DNA of 64,000 nt. Origin: Lichenicoccus sp963693035. GTDB taxonomy: Bacteria > Pseudomonadota > Alphaproteobacteria > Acetobacterales > Acetobacteraceae. The notes beneath the pieces are model-generated. The model was not told the origin of the DNA, searched no databases, and saw only the letters and a list, made by a program, of their open reading frames with translations. The position numbers and the translations under genes were made by a program. Location of the stretch: assembly GCA_963693035.2 (NCBI GenBank), contig CAXMMQ010000004.1:334616-398615 (forward strand). The letters run 5' to 3'. Of this stretch, positions 46,126-55,046 are shown one piece after another (position 1 is the stretch's first letter; each line of letters opens with the position of its first letter).

Positions 46126-46836
46126 TTGGACGCGATGAAGCAGACGATCGCCCTGGTCGACGATGATCGCAACATCCTGACCTCGGTTTCCATGACGCTG
46201 GAGGCGGAGGGCTACCAGGTCCGCACCTACACCGATGGCGAGAGTGCGCTGCAGGGCCTGATCGCCAAGCCGGTGGATCTCGCCGTGCTCGACATCAAGA
46301 TGCCGCGCATGGACGGGATGGAGCTGCTGCAACGCCTGCGCAGCAAGTCGCAGATGCCGGTGATCTTCCTGACCAGCAAGGACGAGGAGGTGGACCAGCT
46401 CATGGGCCTGCGCCTCGGCGCCGACGACTATATCACCAAGCCGTTCTCGCAGCGCCTGCTGCTGGAGCGTATCCGGGCGCTGCTCAGGCGCAACGATGCG
46501 AACCGGGGCGACCCGTCCGGTGCGCCCGCTCCGAGTACCGTCGTGCGCGGCGACCTGTCGCTCGACGAGACCCGGCACCAGTGCCTGTGGCGCGGCGCAG
46601 ACATCCAGCTCACGGTGACCGAGTTCCTGCTGGTCAAGGCGCTGGCGGCGCGTCCGGGCCTGGTGAAGTCGCGCGACCAGCTCATCGACGCGGCCTATGG
46701 CGAGAACATCTACGTCGACGACCGCACCATCGACAGCCATATCAAGCGCGTCCGCAAGAAGTTCCGGCAGATCGACGACAACTTCAACCAGATCGAGACG
46801 CTGTACGGCATCGGCTACCGCTACAAGGAAGAATGA
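46126..46836 (+). CDS. chvI: Response regulator ChvI
   Basis: The 236-residue OmpR-type regulator has a receiver domain with acidic pocket (ALVDDD), phosphoacceptor aspartate in VLDIKMPRMDG and the lysine in ITKPF. A winged-helix domain follows with SRDQLIDAAYGENIYVDDRTIDSHIKRVRKKFR, highly typical of ChvI. A TTG at 46126 has AGGAG 8 nt upstream; the ATG at 46135 would be too far from it. ChvI controls envelope stress, acid response and exopolysaccharide genes in relatives. chvG follows after 4 nt. Confidence 0.92.
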   Translation: MDAMKQTIALVDDDRNILTSVSMTLEAEGYQVRTYTDGESALQGLIAKPVDLAVLDIKMPRMDGMELLQRLRSKSQMPVIFLTSKDEEVDQLMGLRLGADDYITKPFSQRLLLERIRALLRRNDANRGDPSGAPAPSTVVRGDLSLDETRHQCLWRGADIQLTVTEFLLVKALAARPGLVKSRDQLIDAAYGENIYVDDRTIDSHIKRVRKKFRQIDDNFNQIETLYGIGYRYKEE

Positions 46837-46840
46837 CGCG

Positions 46841-48691
46841 GTGCCGGACTCCCTTCCGGCACGAGAGGCAACACCCAACGCCTCCCCGCCTCCTGCCATT
46901 GCCCCGAAGCAAGCCGGTCCAGCATCACGCCGCGCGCGCCGACGCTGGGTGTCGCCGCTCATGCGCCGGATCCTGCTGGTCAACGCGCTGCCGCTTGCTC
47001 TGCTGGTGGCGACCCTGCTCTACCTCAACCAGTTCCAGAACAGCCTGCTCGAAGCCGAGGTCACCGCGCTGCGCGAGCAGGCGCGGATCTATGCCGGTGC
47101 GCTGGGACAGAGCGCGATCGGGCAGCGGGCGGCGGGCGCGCCCACGACACCGCATCCGAGGACGCCGCTGCATCGCCTACGCGCCCGCGGCGTCAATGCC
47201 GCGCATCCGGCGAGCGCTCCCGCCGCCGCGGACGTGGACGACAACACCGTGCTGGTGCCGGGACTGGTCCGGCCGCTGCTGCTGCGCCTGACCGAGCCGA
47301 GCCCGAGCGCGCAGGCCCGCCTGTTCGCCCCCGACGGGCAGGAGATCGCCGACAGCCGCGCCGATCCGGACATCAAGGCGCCCGAGCCGGCTACCGCCGC
47401 ACGGCCTGCCGGGCGCCGGGACCGCGACTTCGGCGCCATCCTGCAGCGTGTCTATGACCGGCTGCTGAGCCTGCTGCCCGAAACCCGGCTGCGGGTGGCG
47501 ACGCTCGGCGCCAACGCCGACCCGGACGCGCAGCCGCCCGACGCAGAGGGGGGCGACGGCGACGAGCGCCAGCAACTGCACATCGGCGACAGCGACCCGT
47601 CAGATACCCCGCCCTACATCCGGCGCACCGCCGACCATCGGCTGCTGGTGACGGTCGCCGAGCCGGTCATGCATGACGGCCACACTGTCGGCATCATTCA
47701 GCTCACCCGCGAGGCGCGCGACGTCGACCGGTCGCTGTTCGCGGTGCGCTTCTCGATCCTGGTGCTGTTCTGCGTGGCGCTGGTGCTGACGGTGCTGCTG
47801 TCATGGTACCTGTCGCTCACCATCGCCCGGCCGCTGCTGCTGCTTGCGGGCTCCGCGCACGTCATGCGCGAGGGTATCGGCCGCAGCGGCAGCGTTCCCC
47901 GCAGGCTGATCAACCGCCGCGACGAGATCGGCGAGCTGGCCAAGGCGCTGGACGAGAGCGCGCGGGCGCTGTGGGCACGCATGGATGCGATCGAGCGGTT
48001 CGCCGCCGACGTGTCGCACGAGATCAAGAACCCGCTCTCCTCGATCCGCTCGGCGATCGAGACCCTGTTGCGCATCGAGGACCTCAACCAGCAGCGCCGG
48101 CTGCTGACCATCATCGGCGAGGATGTCCGCAGGCTGGATCGCCTGATCACCGACATCTCGGATGCGAGCCGGGTGGATGCCGAGCTTTCGCGCGCCCGCG
48201 CCGAGCCGGTCGACGTGCTGCCGATCCTGGCGGTGCTGGCGGAGATCCACCAGGCGACCCGGGCCGAGGACGGGCCGGTCATGGACGTGCAGGGGATCAT
48301 CGACGCGCAGACGGGGGGTTCGGTCGTGGTGCTGGCGGTCGAGGACCGGCTGGTCCAGGTGCTGCGCAACCTGATCGGCAACGCGGTCAGCTTCTCGCCG
48401 CCGAACGGGCGGATCATCCTCGCCACCAGCGAGGCGGCCGGGATGGTGGAGCTTTCGGTCAGTGACGAGGGGCCGGGAATTCCCGAGGCGCGGCTCGACA
48501 GCGTGTTCGACCGCTTCTATTCCGAGCGCCCGTCGAGCGAGCATTTCGGCCAGCATTCCGGGCTGGGGCTGTCGATCAGCCGGCAGATCGTCGAGGCGCT
48601 GCGTGGCCGCATCTCGGCCGAGAACCGGCAGGACGCGGAAGGCCGGGTGCTGGGCGCGCGCTTCGTGGTGCTGCTGCCGAAGGCGGCATGA
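46841..48691 (+). CDS. chvG: Sensor histidine kinase ChvG
   Basis: The 616-residue kinase has two transmembrane segments (about 43-63 and 300-325), a large Pro/Ala-rich periplasmic domain with ALREQARIYAGALGQSAI, and a HAMP region. The HisKA motif RFAADVSHEIKNPLSSIRSAIETL has its histidine near residue 392; ATPase motifs VLRNLIGNAVSFSP, DEGPGIP and GLGLSISRQIVEAL follow. The GTG at 46841 lies 4 nt after chvI, with AAGGAAG upstream. In many alphaproteobacteria hprK follows chvG; here an AI-2E-type permease does. Confidence 0.92.
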   Translation: MPDSLPAREATPNASPPPAIAPKQAGPASRRARRRWVSPLMRRILLVNALPLALLVATLLYLNQFQNSLLEAEVTALREQARIYAGALGQSAIGQRAAGAPTTPHPRTPLHRLRARGVNAAHPASAPAAADVDDNTVLVPGLVRPLLLRLTEPSPSAQARLFAPDGQEIADSRADPDIKAPEPATAARPAGRRDRDFGAILQRVYDRLLSLLPETRLRVATLGANADPDAQPPDAEGGDGDERQQLHIGDSDPSDTPPYIRRTADHRLLVTVAEPVMHDGHTVGIIQLTREARDVDRSLFAVRFSILVLFCVALVLTVLLSWYLSLTIARPLLLLAGSAHVMREGIGRSGSVPRRLINRRDEIGELAKALDESARALWARMDAIERFAADVSHEIKNPLSSIRSAIETLLRIEDLNQQRRLLTIIGEDVRRLDRLITDISDASRVDAELSRARAEPVDVLPILAVLAEIHQATRAEDGPVMDVQGIIDAQTGGSVVVLAVEDRLVQVLRNLIGNAVSFSPPNGRIILATSEAAGMVELSVSDEGPGIPEARLDSVFDRFYSERPSSEHFGQHSGLGLSISRQIVEALRGRISAENRQDAEGRVLGARFVVLLPKAA

Positions 48692-48748
48692 TACTAGAAA
48701 CGAGTGCAAGCGGGCGGCGTTCGCCACGCGGCACACGGGACAGGCAGC

Positions 48749-50011
48749 ATGTCGGACCAGACTACCGCAGATGATGCTGCCGCCGTCGCCGAGCGGGACC
48801 GCGTGCAGACGCATGTCGATGCGGAGCTCGTGCGCATGTGGTTGGCCAAGGACGGCCAGGCCGGCACGATGGTCGAGGCGGCACGCGCCCGGGCGCTGAC
48901 CACGCTGTCGGTCTGCCTGACGCTGCTGAGCGTGCTGGCGACGTTCTACACGCTGTATTTCGCCAGCGCGATCGTGCTGCCGTTCGTGCTCGCCGTCGTC
49001 TTCAACCTGCTGCTCAACGGCCCGATGCGCTTTCTCCACGGTCGCCTGCGGGTGCCCAAGCCGCTGGCCGCGCTGCTGCTGATCCTGGTGCTGTTCGGCA
49101 TCGTCGGCGGCATCGGGGCGGCGATCTCCGTGCCGGCGACCGGCTGGATCAGCAAGGCGCCGGAGAGCCTGCCGGCGCTGCAGGCCAAGCTCGCCTTTCT
49201 GCAGGGTCCGATCCAGGCGGCGCAGGACGGCATGAAGAAGCTGCAGGCGCTCATGGATCAGACCGGGGGCCCGCATGTTGCCGGCACCCAGATCATCCAG
49301 GTGCAGTCCAGCAACACCAGCGGCCTGACCAGCGTGGGCTCGTCGCTGCTGCTCGGCACGCGGTTCTTCCTCGGCCAGGTCTTCACCATGCTGCTGATGC
49401 TGTTTTTCCTACTCTACGAGGGCGACAGCTTGCTGCGTCGATTCGTGGAAATCATGCCGACCTGGGCCGACAAGCGCCGCACCGTGCAGATCGCCTCCGA
49501 GATCGAGCGCAACGTGTCGCTCTATCTCGCCACCATCACCGGCATGAACCTGCTGGTCGGGTTCGCCAACCTGGTGCAGTGCTGGCTCCTGGGGATGCCC
49601 AATCCGCTGCTCTGGGGCGTGGTCGCGTTCCTGCTGAACTACATCCCGATCCTGGGGCCGCTGACCGGCGTGATGATCTACTTCTTCGTGGGCCTGTTCG
49701 CATTTCCGTCCGTGCTGCACGCGCTGCTGCCGCCGGCGGTCTATCTCGGCATCCACTTCCTGGAAGGCGAGACCATCACGCCGATGCTGCTGGCGCGGCG
49801 GTTCACGCTGAACCCGGTGCTGGTCATGGCGTCGCTGATGTTCTGGGACTGGCTGTGGGGCATACCTGGTGCGTTCCTCAGCGTGCCATTGCTGGCAGTG
49901 TTCAAGATCGTCTGCGACCATGTCGACAGCCTGACCGCGATCGGCCATGTGGTCGGCGGCGCTCCGCGGGAACGCGGCACCATGAGCTGGCGGACGCGCC
50001 TCTCGTCTTGA
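48749..50011 (+). CDS. AI-2E family (PerM/YdiK-like) membrane protein
   Basis: The 420-residue protein has about eight hydrophobic helices with the family pattern: TLYFASAIVLPFVLAVVFNLLLNGP near the N terminus, and LLLMLFFLLYEGDSLLRRF. NLLVGFANLVQCWLLGMPNPLLWGVVAFLLNYIPILGPLTG and the ending LMFWDWLWGIPGAFLSVPLLAVFKIVCDH follow. Members were first linked to autoinducer-2 export and include Na/H antiporters. The ATG at 48749 is preferred to a GTG at 48704. It follows chvG by 57 nt. Confidence 0.85.
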   Translation: MSDQTTADDAAAVAERDRVQTHVDAELVRMWLAKDGQAGTMVEAARARALTTLSVCLTLLSVLATFYTLYFASAIVLPFVLAVVFNLLLNGPMRFLHGRLRVPKPLAALLLILVLFGIVGGIGAAISVPATGWISKAPESLPALQAKLAFLQGPIQAAQDGMKKLQALMDQTGGPHVAGTQIIQVQSSNTSGLTSVGSSLLLGTRFFLGQVFTMLLMLFFLLYEGDSLLRRFVEIMPTWADKRRTVQIASEIERNVSLYLATITGMNLLVGFANLVQCWLLGMPNPLLWGVVAFLLNYIPILGPLTGVMIYFFVGLFAFPSVLHALLPPAVYLGIHFLEGETITPMLLARRFTLNPVLVMASLMFWDWLWGIPGAFLSVPLLAVFKIVCDHVDSLTAIGHVVGGAPRERGTMSWRTRLSS

Positions 50012-50110
50012 GGTGCGAACGAGACGGCATGGCGCCTTGCCTGCGCCGGTCATCTTGATTGAAGATCGGGCGGGCTGCGGCTACGCCGATCGGAGGATGC
50101 GCTGCGTTCG

Positions 50111-51664
50111 ATGCAAGACAGTGTTTCACGCGGTGTAGGCGGCAATATCGTCATACAGGGACCAGCAAGAGGGCCGTCTCTCAACCGCAACAGCGTCATC
50201 GCGGGCAGCCTGGTCATCACGCTGTACTATTGCGTCGGGATGCTGCTGACGCTCCAGCGTCCGGGGGCCAATCCGGCGTATCCGGAAGGCTGGTGGGGAT
50301 GGACCGACCAGGGACTGTATCTGAAATCGGCGCAGGCTTTCGCCCGCGGCGACCTCGCACCGGCGCAGCACTGGTATCCGCTCGGCTATTCGCTGCTGGC
50401 TGCCCCGTTCGTCCATGTCCTGCCGATGCATCCTTTCCTGCTCGTCGATCTGGCCTGCTTTCTCGCGACATTCTTGGGCTTCGTCCTGTTCGCCAAAACT
50501 TGTGGTTTCGCTGTGCCGATCGCCGTTGCCGCCTTCCTGCTCGGCTCCTTGGGGAGCGCCTCGATCCGTGGCAGCTGGGTCATTCCCTGGACGACCACCC
50601 CGGTCTGCACCCTTGTCTGGCTCCTGCTGGGCCTGTGTGCGCGGTCTCTCGCCGCGCCTTCGGAGGAAACCCGCTCCGCGAGGCTGTGGCGGTTTGGCTT
50701 GATCGGCGTGGCGGCCGGCTCGATTCCCCTGTTTCGTCAAACAGATGCCGTGCTCTCAGCGATCGCTTTGATCCTGCTGCTGTGCTGGACGGTCAAGGAC
50801 CGACGGTTCCGCCTCCTGGACTGGATCGTCCTGCTTGGCGGCGGGTGTGTCGTAGTCGTTCCATATGCTGTCCTCTACCTGGCGATCTACGGTCCGCATC
50901 CGAGCCAGTACATGCTGAACTCGCGTATCATTGGCTTCCGCTTCAGCCTGTTGCCCTTCAAGACCGTCATGCTCCTGATCTCGCCGCGCCCCTGGTTTCC
51001 GACCGGCAGCGGGCTGCTCGAGCGCCTGCCGTGGATCGGGCTGGGCTTCGCCGGCATGCTGCTGATCCAGAGCCAGCCGGCCGGGGCTCCGCGACGCGGA
51101 ATGGTCATGCTGGCGTTGATGATCCTGGCCTATTTCGCCTTGTTCTTCTCCTATGTCGACCTGCTGCCAAGTGGGCTTTGGCTCTACAGGAACGTTCATT
51201 ACTTCAAATGGCTGTTTCCGGGCCTGGCGCTGTTCGGCGTGATGTTCTTGCGCGAGTTGTGCTTCGGCGCGAGAAAGACCGCCATCCTCGCTGCGGCCGG
51301 GTTTCTCCTGGTCACCGGCATCCGAATGATTCCGGTGCCGGTTGCACCTGGAGAGCCCGCGCAGATGCTGCAATATCGCGCCGGTCCGCTGAGCTGGCCT
51401 GACACCTATCTCGGGCAGGAGGAGCTCGCCGACCGCCAGGGCGTTTTTACCAACGTGCAGACGATGCGCGTGCTGCCCGATAGCCAGGGGCTTCGCGTGA
51501 TTTCCATCTCGAGGCCGTTCGACGGCCAACCGGTCTGGCGGGACCTCTCGCATCTTCCAATCCAGTCGGGCGCAGCGCCGAGGGAATGGGGGCTCAAGGT
51601 GACGTATGGCTGGCCATGCTGGCTGCCTCCGTACCCTTGCCAGATGCTGAAGCCGAACGCCTGA
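50111..51664 (+). CDS. Polytopic membrane protein, GT-C glycosyltransferase-like
   Basis: The 517-residue protein has roughly 10-11 hydrophobic helices. The first loop reads WGWTDQGLYLKSAQAFARGDLAPAQHWYPLGYSLLAAPF, resembling the acidic catalytic loop and following helix of GT-C glycosyltransferases and ArnT/PMT-like proteins. The C-terminal 110 residues are soluble and presumably periplasmic. No signature identifies the sugar or acceptor. A sugar-type Gfo/Idh/MocA oxidoreductase gene begins 20 nt downstream, which would fit surface glycan synthesis. The function is inferred from topology only. Confidence 0.65.
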   Translation: MQDSVSRGVGGNIVIQGPARGPSLNRNSVIAGSLVITLYYCVGMLLTLQRPGANPAYPEGWWGWTDQGLYLKSAQAFARGDLAPAQHWYPLGYSLLAAPFVHVLPMHPFLLVDLACFLATFLGFVLFAKTCGFAVPIAVAAFLLGSLGSASIRGSWVIPWTTTPVCTLVWLLLGLCARSLAAPSEETRSARLWRFGLIGVAAGSIPLFRQTDAVLSAIALILLLCWTVKDRRFRLLDWIVLLGGGCVVVVPYAVLYLAIYGPHPSQYMLNSRIIGFRFSLLPFKTVMLLISPRPWFPTGSGLLERLPWIGLGFAGMLLIQSQPAGAPRRGMVMLALMILAYFALFFSYVDLLPSGLWLYRNVHYFKWLFPGLALFGVMFLRELCFGARKTAILAAAGFLLVTGIRMIPVPVAPGEPAQMLQYRAGPLSWPDTYLGQEELADRQGVFTNVQTMRVLPDSQGLRVISISRPFDGQPVWRDLSHLPIQSGAAPREWGLKVTYGWPCWLPPYPCQMLKPNA

Positions 51665-51684
51665 ACCCAAGCTGGACGGAGTGC

Positions 51685-52806
51685 ATGAGGACAATCGGCA
51701 TCGGCATCATCGGCACCGGGTTCATGGGCCGCACCCATGCGCTGGCCTATCGCGCGGCGGCCGGCATCTTTCCGAGCCTGCCGCAGCCGGTGCTGGAGGT
51801 CGTCGCCGATATCGACGGCGTTGCCGCAGAGCGCGCGCGGCGGCAGTTCGGCTTTGCAGATGCGACCACGGACTGGCGTGCACTGGTAGCCGACGAGCGC
51901 GTGCAGATCGTGTCCATCACCACGCCGAACATGATGCATCGGGAGATGGCCCTGGCCGCGATCGCCGCCGGCAAGCATGTGCATTGCGAGAAGCCGCTGG
52001 CGCCATCGATCGAGGATGCCCGCTTGATGACCGAGGCGGCGGAGGCGGCCGGGATTCGGACGCAAACCGGGTTCAACTACATCAAGAACCCGATCCTGAA
52101 GCTGGCGCGCGACATGATCGAGCAGGGCGAGCTTGGCGAGATCACCGGGTTTCGCGGCATCCATGCGGAGGGGTTCATGTCGGATCCGGCCATACCGTAC
52201 AGCTGGCGCCTCGATCCGGCCGGTGGCGGTGGTGCGATCGCCGATATCGGCAGCCACATCATCGGCATGGCGCGGTACCTGCTCGGCCCCATCACCGCTG
52301 TCATGGCCGATCTCGACACGATGGTGAAGCAGCGCCCGGTGGCATTCGGATCGAGCGAGATGCATGCAGTGGAGGTGGACGATGCCGCACGCCTGCTGGT
52401 GCGTTTCGAGCGCGGCGTGGCCGGCAGCATCGAGGCGAACTGGTCGGCCACCGGACGCTCGATGCAGCTCGCCTTCGAGATCAGCGGCAGCCGCGGCTCG
52501 ATCGCCTTCAACCAGGAGCGCCTGAACGAGCTGCAATTCTTCAAGGCGGGTGGCGAGCCGGGCCGCTCCGGCTTCACGCGCATCGAGGCCGGGCCGGCGC
52601 ACACGCCATACAGCCTGTTCTGCGTCGCCGGCGGTCACCAGCTCGGCTTCAACGACCTCAAGACAATCGAGGTCGCAGAATTCCTTGCCGGCATCCGCTC
52701 CGGCGAGCCAAACGGGCCGGATTTTCGTGAGGCCTGGGAGGTCCAGAAGATCATCGAGGCCGCGATCCGGTCGTCGCGCCAAGGGCGCTGGCTCAAGATC
52801 GCCTGA
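51685..52806 (+). CDS. Gfo/Idh/MocA-family oxidoreductase
   Basis: The 373-residue protein has an N-terminal Rossmann motif GIGIIGTGFMGRTHA, the EKP motif in HCEKPLAPSIEDARLM, and a C-terminal alpha/beta domain with GGGAIADIGSHIIGMARYLLG (catalytic DxGxH region). Family members oxidise or reduce inositols, sugars and sugar derivatives with NAD(P). The ATG at 51685 has ACGGAG upstream. It follows the large membrane protein by 20 nt on the same strand. Substrate unknown. Confidence 0.87.
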   Translation: MRTIGIGIIGTGFMGRTHALAYRAAAGIFPSLPQPVLEVVADIDGVAAERARRQFGFADATTDWRALVADERVQIVSITTPNMMHREMALAAIAAGKHVHCEKPLAPSIEDARLMTEAAEAAGIRTQTGFNYIKNPILKLARDMIEQGELGEITGFRGIHAEGFMSDPAIPYSWRLDPAGGGGAIADIGSHIIGMARYLLGPITAVMADLDTMVKQRPVAFGSSEMHAVEVDDAARLLVRFERGVAGSIEANWSATGRSMQLAFEISGSRGSIAFNQERLNELQFFKAGGEPGRSGFTRIEAGPAHTPYSLFCVAGGHQLGFNDLKTIEVAEFLAGIRSGEPNGPDFREAWEVQKIIEAAIRSSRQGRWLKIA

Positions 52807-52815
52807 GGCGCCCGT

Positions 52816-53409
52816 TCAGGGAGCATCATGCTCCACCGGCGGCAGCATCCGGCCGAGCACCGCATCGCGCCGGACCGCAACGTGCCAGACTGTCGCGAGC
52901 ACGTGCAGCACGATGAGCGCATAGACCGTCCATTGCCCGATGGCGACATGGACCCAGTGCGCTGCGTGCGAGACGGGCTTGCTGTTGGGCAGGTCGGGTA
53001 GCGGGATCAGGCCGAACAGCGTCCCCGCATGGCCGCTGGAGGCAGACATCACGTAGCCGCTCACCGGCATGCCGACCAGGATCAGGTAGAGCAGCCAGTG
53101 CGACACCCGGCCGGCTGCGTGTTCCCATTTGGCCAGGCTTGCGGGCGACGGGGGCGCGGGATGCGCCGCGCGCCAGGCCAGGCGGAACGCGACGATGGCC
53201 AGGATCGTCAGGCCGACCGACTTGTGCAGCATGTAGGAGGTGTCGCCCCACGGCGCGTCGTCCGGGAGCGCCACCATCACCCAGGCCAGCGGGATGACGC
53301 TGAACATCAGCAGGGCGGTGATCCAGTGCAGCGCCTGCGCGGTCGGGCTGTAGCGGCGTCCGGCGTCGTCGACCGCACGGGTCGACATGGTTGCGACGTT
53401 TATGCTCAT
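52816..53409 (-). CDS. Cytochrome b561 family protein
   Basis: The 197-residue protein has four hydrophobic helices with histidines placed as in bacterial cytochrome b561: ALHWITALLMF, MLHKSVGLTILAI, HWLLYLILVGMPVSGYVM, and HVAIGQWTVYALIVLHVLATVWHV. It binds two b-type hemes and passes electrons between quinol and periplasmic or oxygen acceptors. The ATG at 53409 has AGGA 7 nt upstream. It is convergent with the Gfo/Idh/MocA gene (9 nt between stops). Confidence 0.88.
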   Translation of the reverse strand: MSINVATMSTRAVDDAGRRYSPTAQALHWITALLMFSVIPLAWVMVALPDDAPWGDTSYMLHKSVGLTILAIVAFRLAWRAAHPAPPSPASLAKWEHAAGRVSHWLLYLILVGMPVSGYVMSASSGHAGTLFGLIPLPDLPNSKPVSHAAHWVHVAIGQWTVYALIVLHVLATVWHVAVRRDAVLGRMLPPVEHDAP

Positions 53410-53500
53410 CGGTCTTTCCTGCGCCACCCTTTTGAATTGACGCAGGGCGTCGTATCCGCGTCAACGGCAAAGGGCCGCAGCGCATCCGACCCTGAATAGA

Positions 53501-53581
53501 ATGAGCATCCAGACCGACCAACCGTTCGACTTCAACCCGACGTACGGCTTCAACCTAGCCGGGCTTCACGCACAAGTCTGT
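53501..53581 (+). pseudogene. Possible truncated 5' end of an esterase-like gene
   Basis: An ATG at 53501 starts MSIQTDQPFDFNPTYGF followed by NLAGLHAQ. The PFDFNPTYGF piece resembles the N terminus of some alpha/beta hydrolases of the acetylxylan esterase type; after about 27 codons the similarity stops at the broken gene on the other strand. It may mark an old insertion junction. Evidence is thin. Confidence 0.25.
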
Positions 53582-53585
53582 TATC

Positions 53586-54193
53586 TCAGACCTCAAACGG
53601 AAGCCCTGCGTGGGCATAGGCGCGCACCATGCGGATTAGGTCAGTATCAGTTGGTACTTCATGCTCGATGACTTGAAAGTTTGAAGTATAAGTGCCGGGT
53701 TCAGGCAAATAGATTTGACGGACGCCTCGTCTCCGTCCGTGGAAGTCCTGGATCTGCACGGGTTTGAGATTGTGCTTCTGGGTGCTGTCGGGTGCCGAGT
53801 CTCCTTCACCAAACAGCGCTAGGAGCGGTCCGACAGTTTTAACGGCGGCAACCAGCGCCATATGGTCTCTGCTCCGGCCGCCCATTCGTGGCGAACAGCC
53901 ATGGTGGCCTGGAGAACGCCCTGACCTTGTGGGCGACCTTCCGCTAACGCCGATCCATCGCGGGCAAAATATGCGATGACCTGAGCCATCTCAAACGCGG
54001 TAAACCACCACTCTCCCCATAGGCGCGCGGGATCCTGATAAGTCCGCAAAAGAATTGCACCCGGCGGGATCGTCACTTGACGGGGGTCTCTGATGCCACC
54101 ACTCCGCGAACCGGATTTCGGATCGAAGCCTCTGGCCTTGAGTAGGGTGTGTACGCGGGCAGTCTCGCCAAACAAGGCGTCGTTGACTGCCAT
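53586..54193 (-). pseudogene. Frameshifted gene of unknown function
   Basis: A frame from ATG 54193 (MAVNDALFGETARVHTLLKARGF ... WGEWWFTAFEMAQVIAYFARDG) ends at 53819. An overlapping frame (RDHMALVAAVKTVGPLLALFGEGDS ... RAYAHAGLPFEV) runs on to 53586. Together they look like one protein of about 200 residues broken by a one-base shift between about 53860 and 53890. Base composition is less GC-biased than neighbours, hinting at acquisition. The family is not recognised; two separate overlapping genes cannot be excluded. Confidence 0.5.
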
Positions 54194-54313
54194 CCACTAC
54201 CTCCTGCTGATCAACGCAAAGGCCTAGTCAGACTCGACAGGCTAGAGCGCGATCCCGCTCGGCGACAAGATCTCATCTAGGCCATCTTCCGGCTTATCCT
54301 CCACCCATCCCAA

Positions 54314-55030
54314 CTACCGCAAACGGATCACCTCGCCGCTGCCGTCGGGGTGGCCGATGACCATCTCGTCGGCAATCCCCACGAACAAGCCGTGCTCGAC
54401 CACGCCCGGGATCTCGTTGAAGCGCGGCGCCAGCCGATCGGGATCGGTGATGCGGTTCAGGTGGCAATCCAGGATGTAGTGCCCGCTATCGGTCCGGATC
54501 GGCTCCTCGGCGCCGTTGCGCAGCACGATGCGCAAATCCTTGTAGCCGAAATCGGTGAACAGCTTGTGCAGCTCGCGCTCGGTGCTGCGCCAGCCGAAGC
54601 GGATCACCTCGATCGGCAGCGGGAACTGGCCGAGCGTGTCGAACAGTTTCTTGTCGTCCACCACCGCGACCATGCGCCTGGATGCCCGCGCCACCATCTT
54701 CTCCCAGAGCAGGCAGGCACCGCCGCCCTTGATCATCCGGCCGGCATGGTCGATCTCGTCGGCACCGTCGATGGTGAGATCCAGCTCCTCGACATCGTTG
54801 AGGTCGAGCAGCGGCACGCCGACTTCCAGCGCGATGTCACGCGTCGCGGTCGAGGTCGGCACGCCGGCGATGTCGAAGCCCTCCTTCACCTTCTCGCCCA
54901 GCGCGCGCACGAACCAGTGCGACGTGGTGCCGGAGCCGAGCCCGATGCGCATGCCGTCCTGCAGGTAGGTCTCGATCGCCTTGCGGCCGGCGGCGAGCTT
55001 GGCGCGGTCCTGCGGGTGTTCCGGTTCCAT
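54314..55030 (-). CDS. rpiA: Ribose-5-phosphate isomerase A
   Basis: RpiA interconverts ribose 5-phosphate and ribulose 5-phosphate. The 238-residue protein has IGLGSGTTSHWFV (substrate phosphate loop), LDLTIDGADEID (catalytic aspartates) and MIKGGGACLLWEKMV (catalytic lysine and glutamate). The ATG at 55030 is chosen because AAGGAGGG sits about 7 nt upstream; an ATG two codons earlier is too close to it. It follows the RpiR-family regulator by 16 nt and belongs to the pentose locus. Confidence 0.95.
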   Translation of the reverse strand: MEPEHPQDRAKLAAGRKAIETYLQDGMRIGLGSGTTSHWFVRALGEKVKEGFDIAGVPTSTATRDIALEVGVPLLDLNDVEELDLTIDGADEIDHAGRMIKGGGACLLWEKMVARASRRMVAVVDDKKLFDTLGQFPLPIEVIRFGWRSTERELHKLFTDFGYKDLRIVLRNGAEEPIRTDSGHYILDCHLNRITDPDRLAPRFNEIPGVVEHGLFVGIADEMVIGHPDGSGEVIRLR

Positions 55031-55046
55031 GAGCATCCCTCCTTGG

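Noticed and set aside
50121..50137. TGTTTCACG resembling half of a parS site
   Set aside because: Only the left half matches; the right half lacks the palindromic GTGAAACA.
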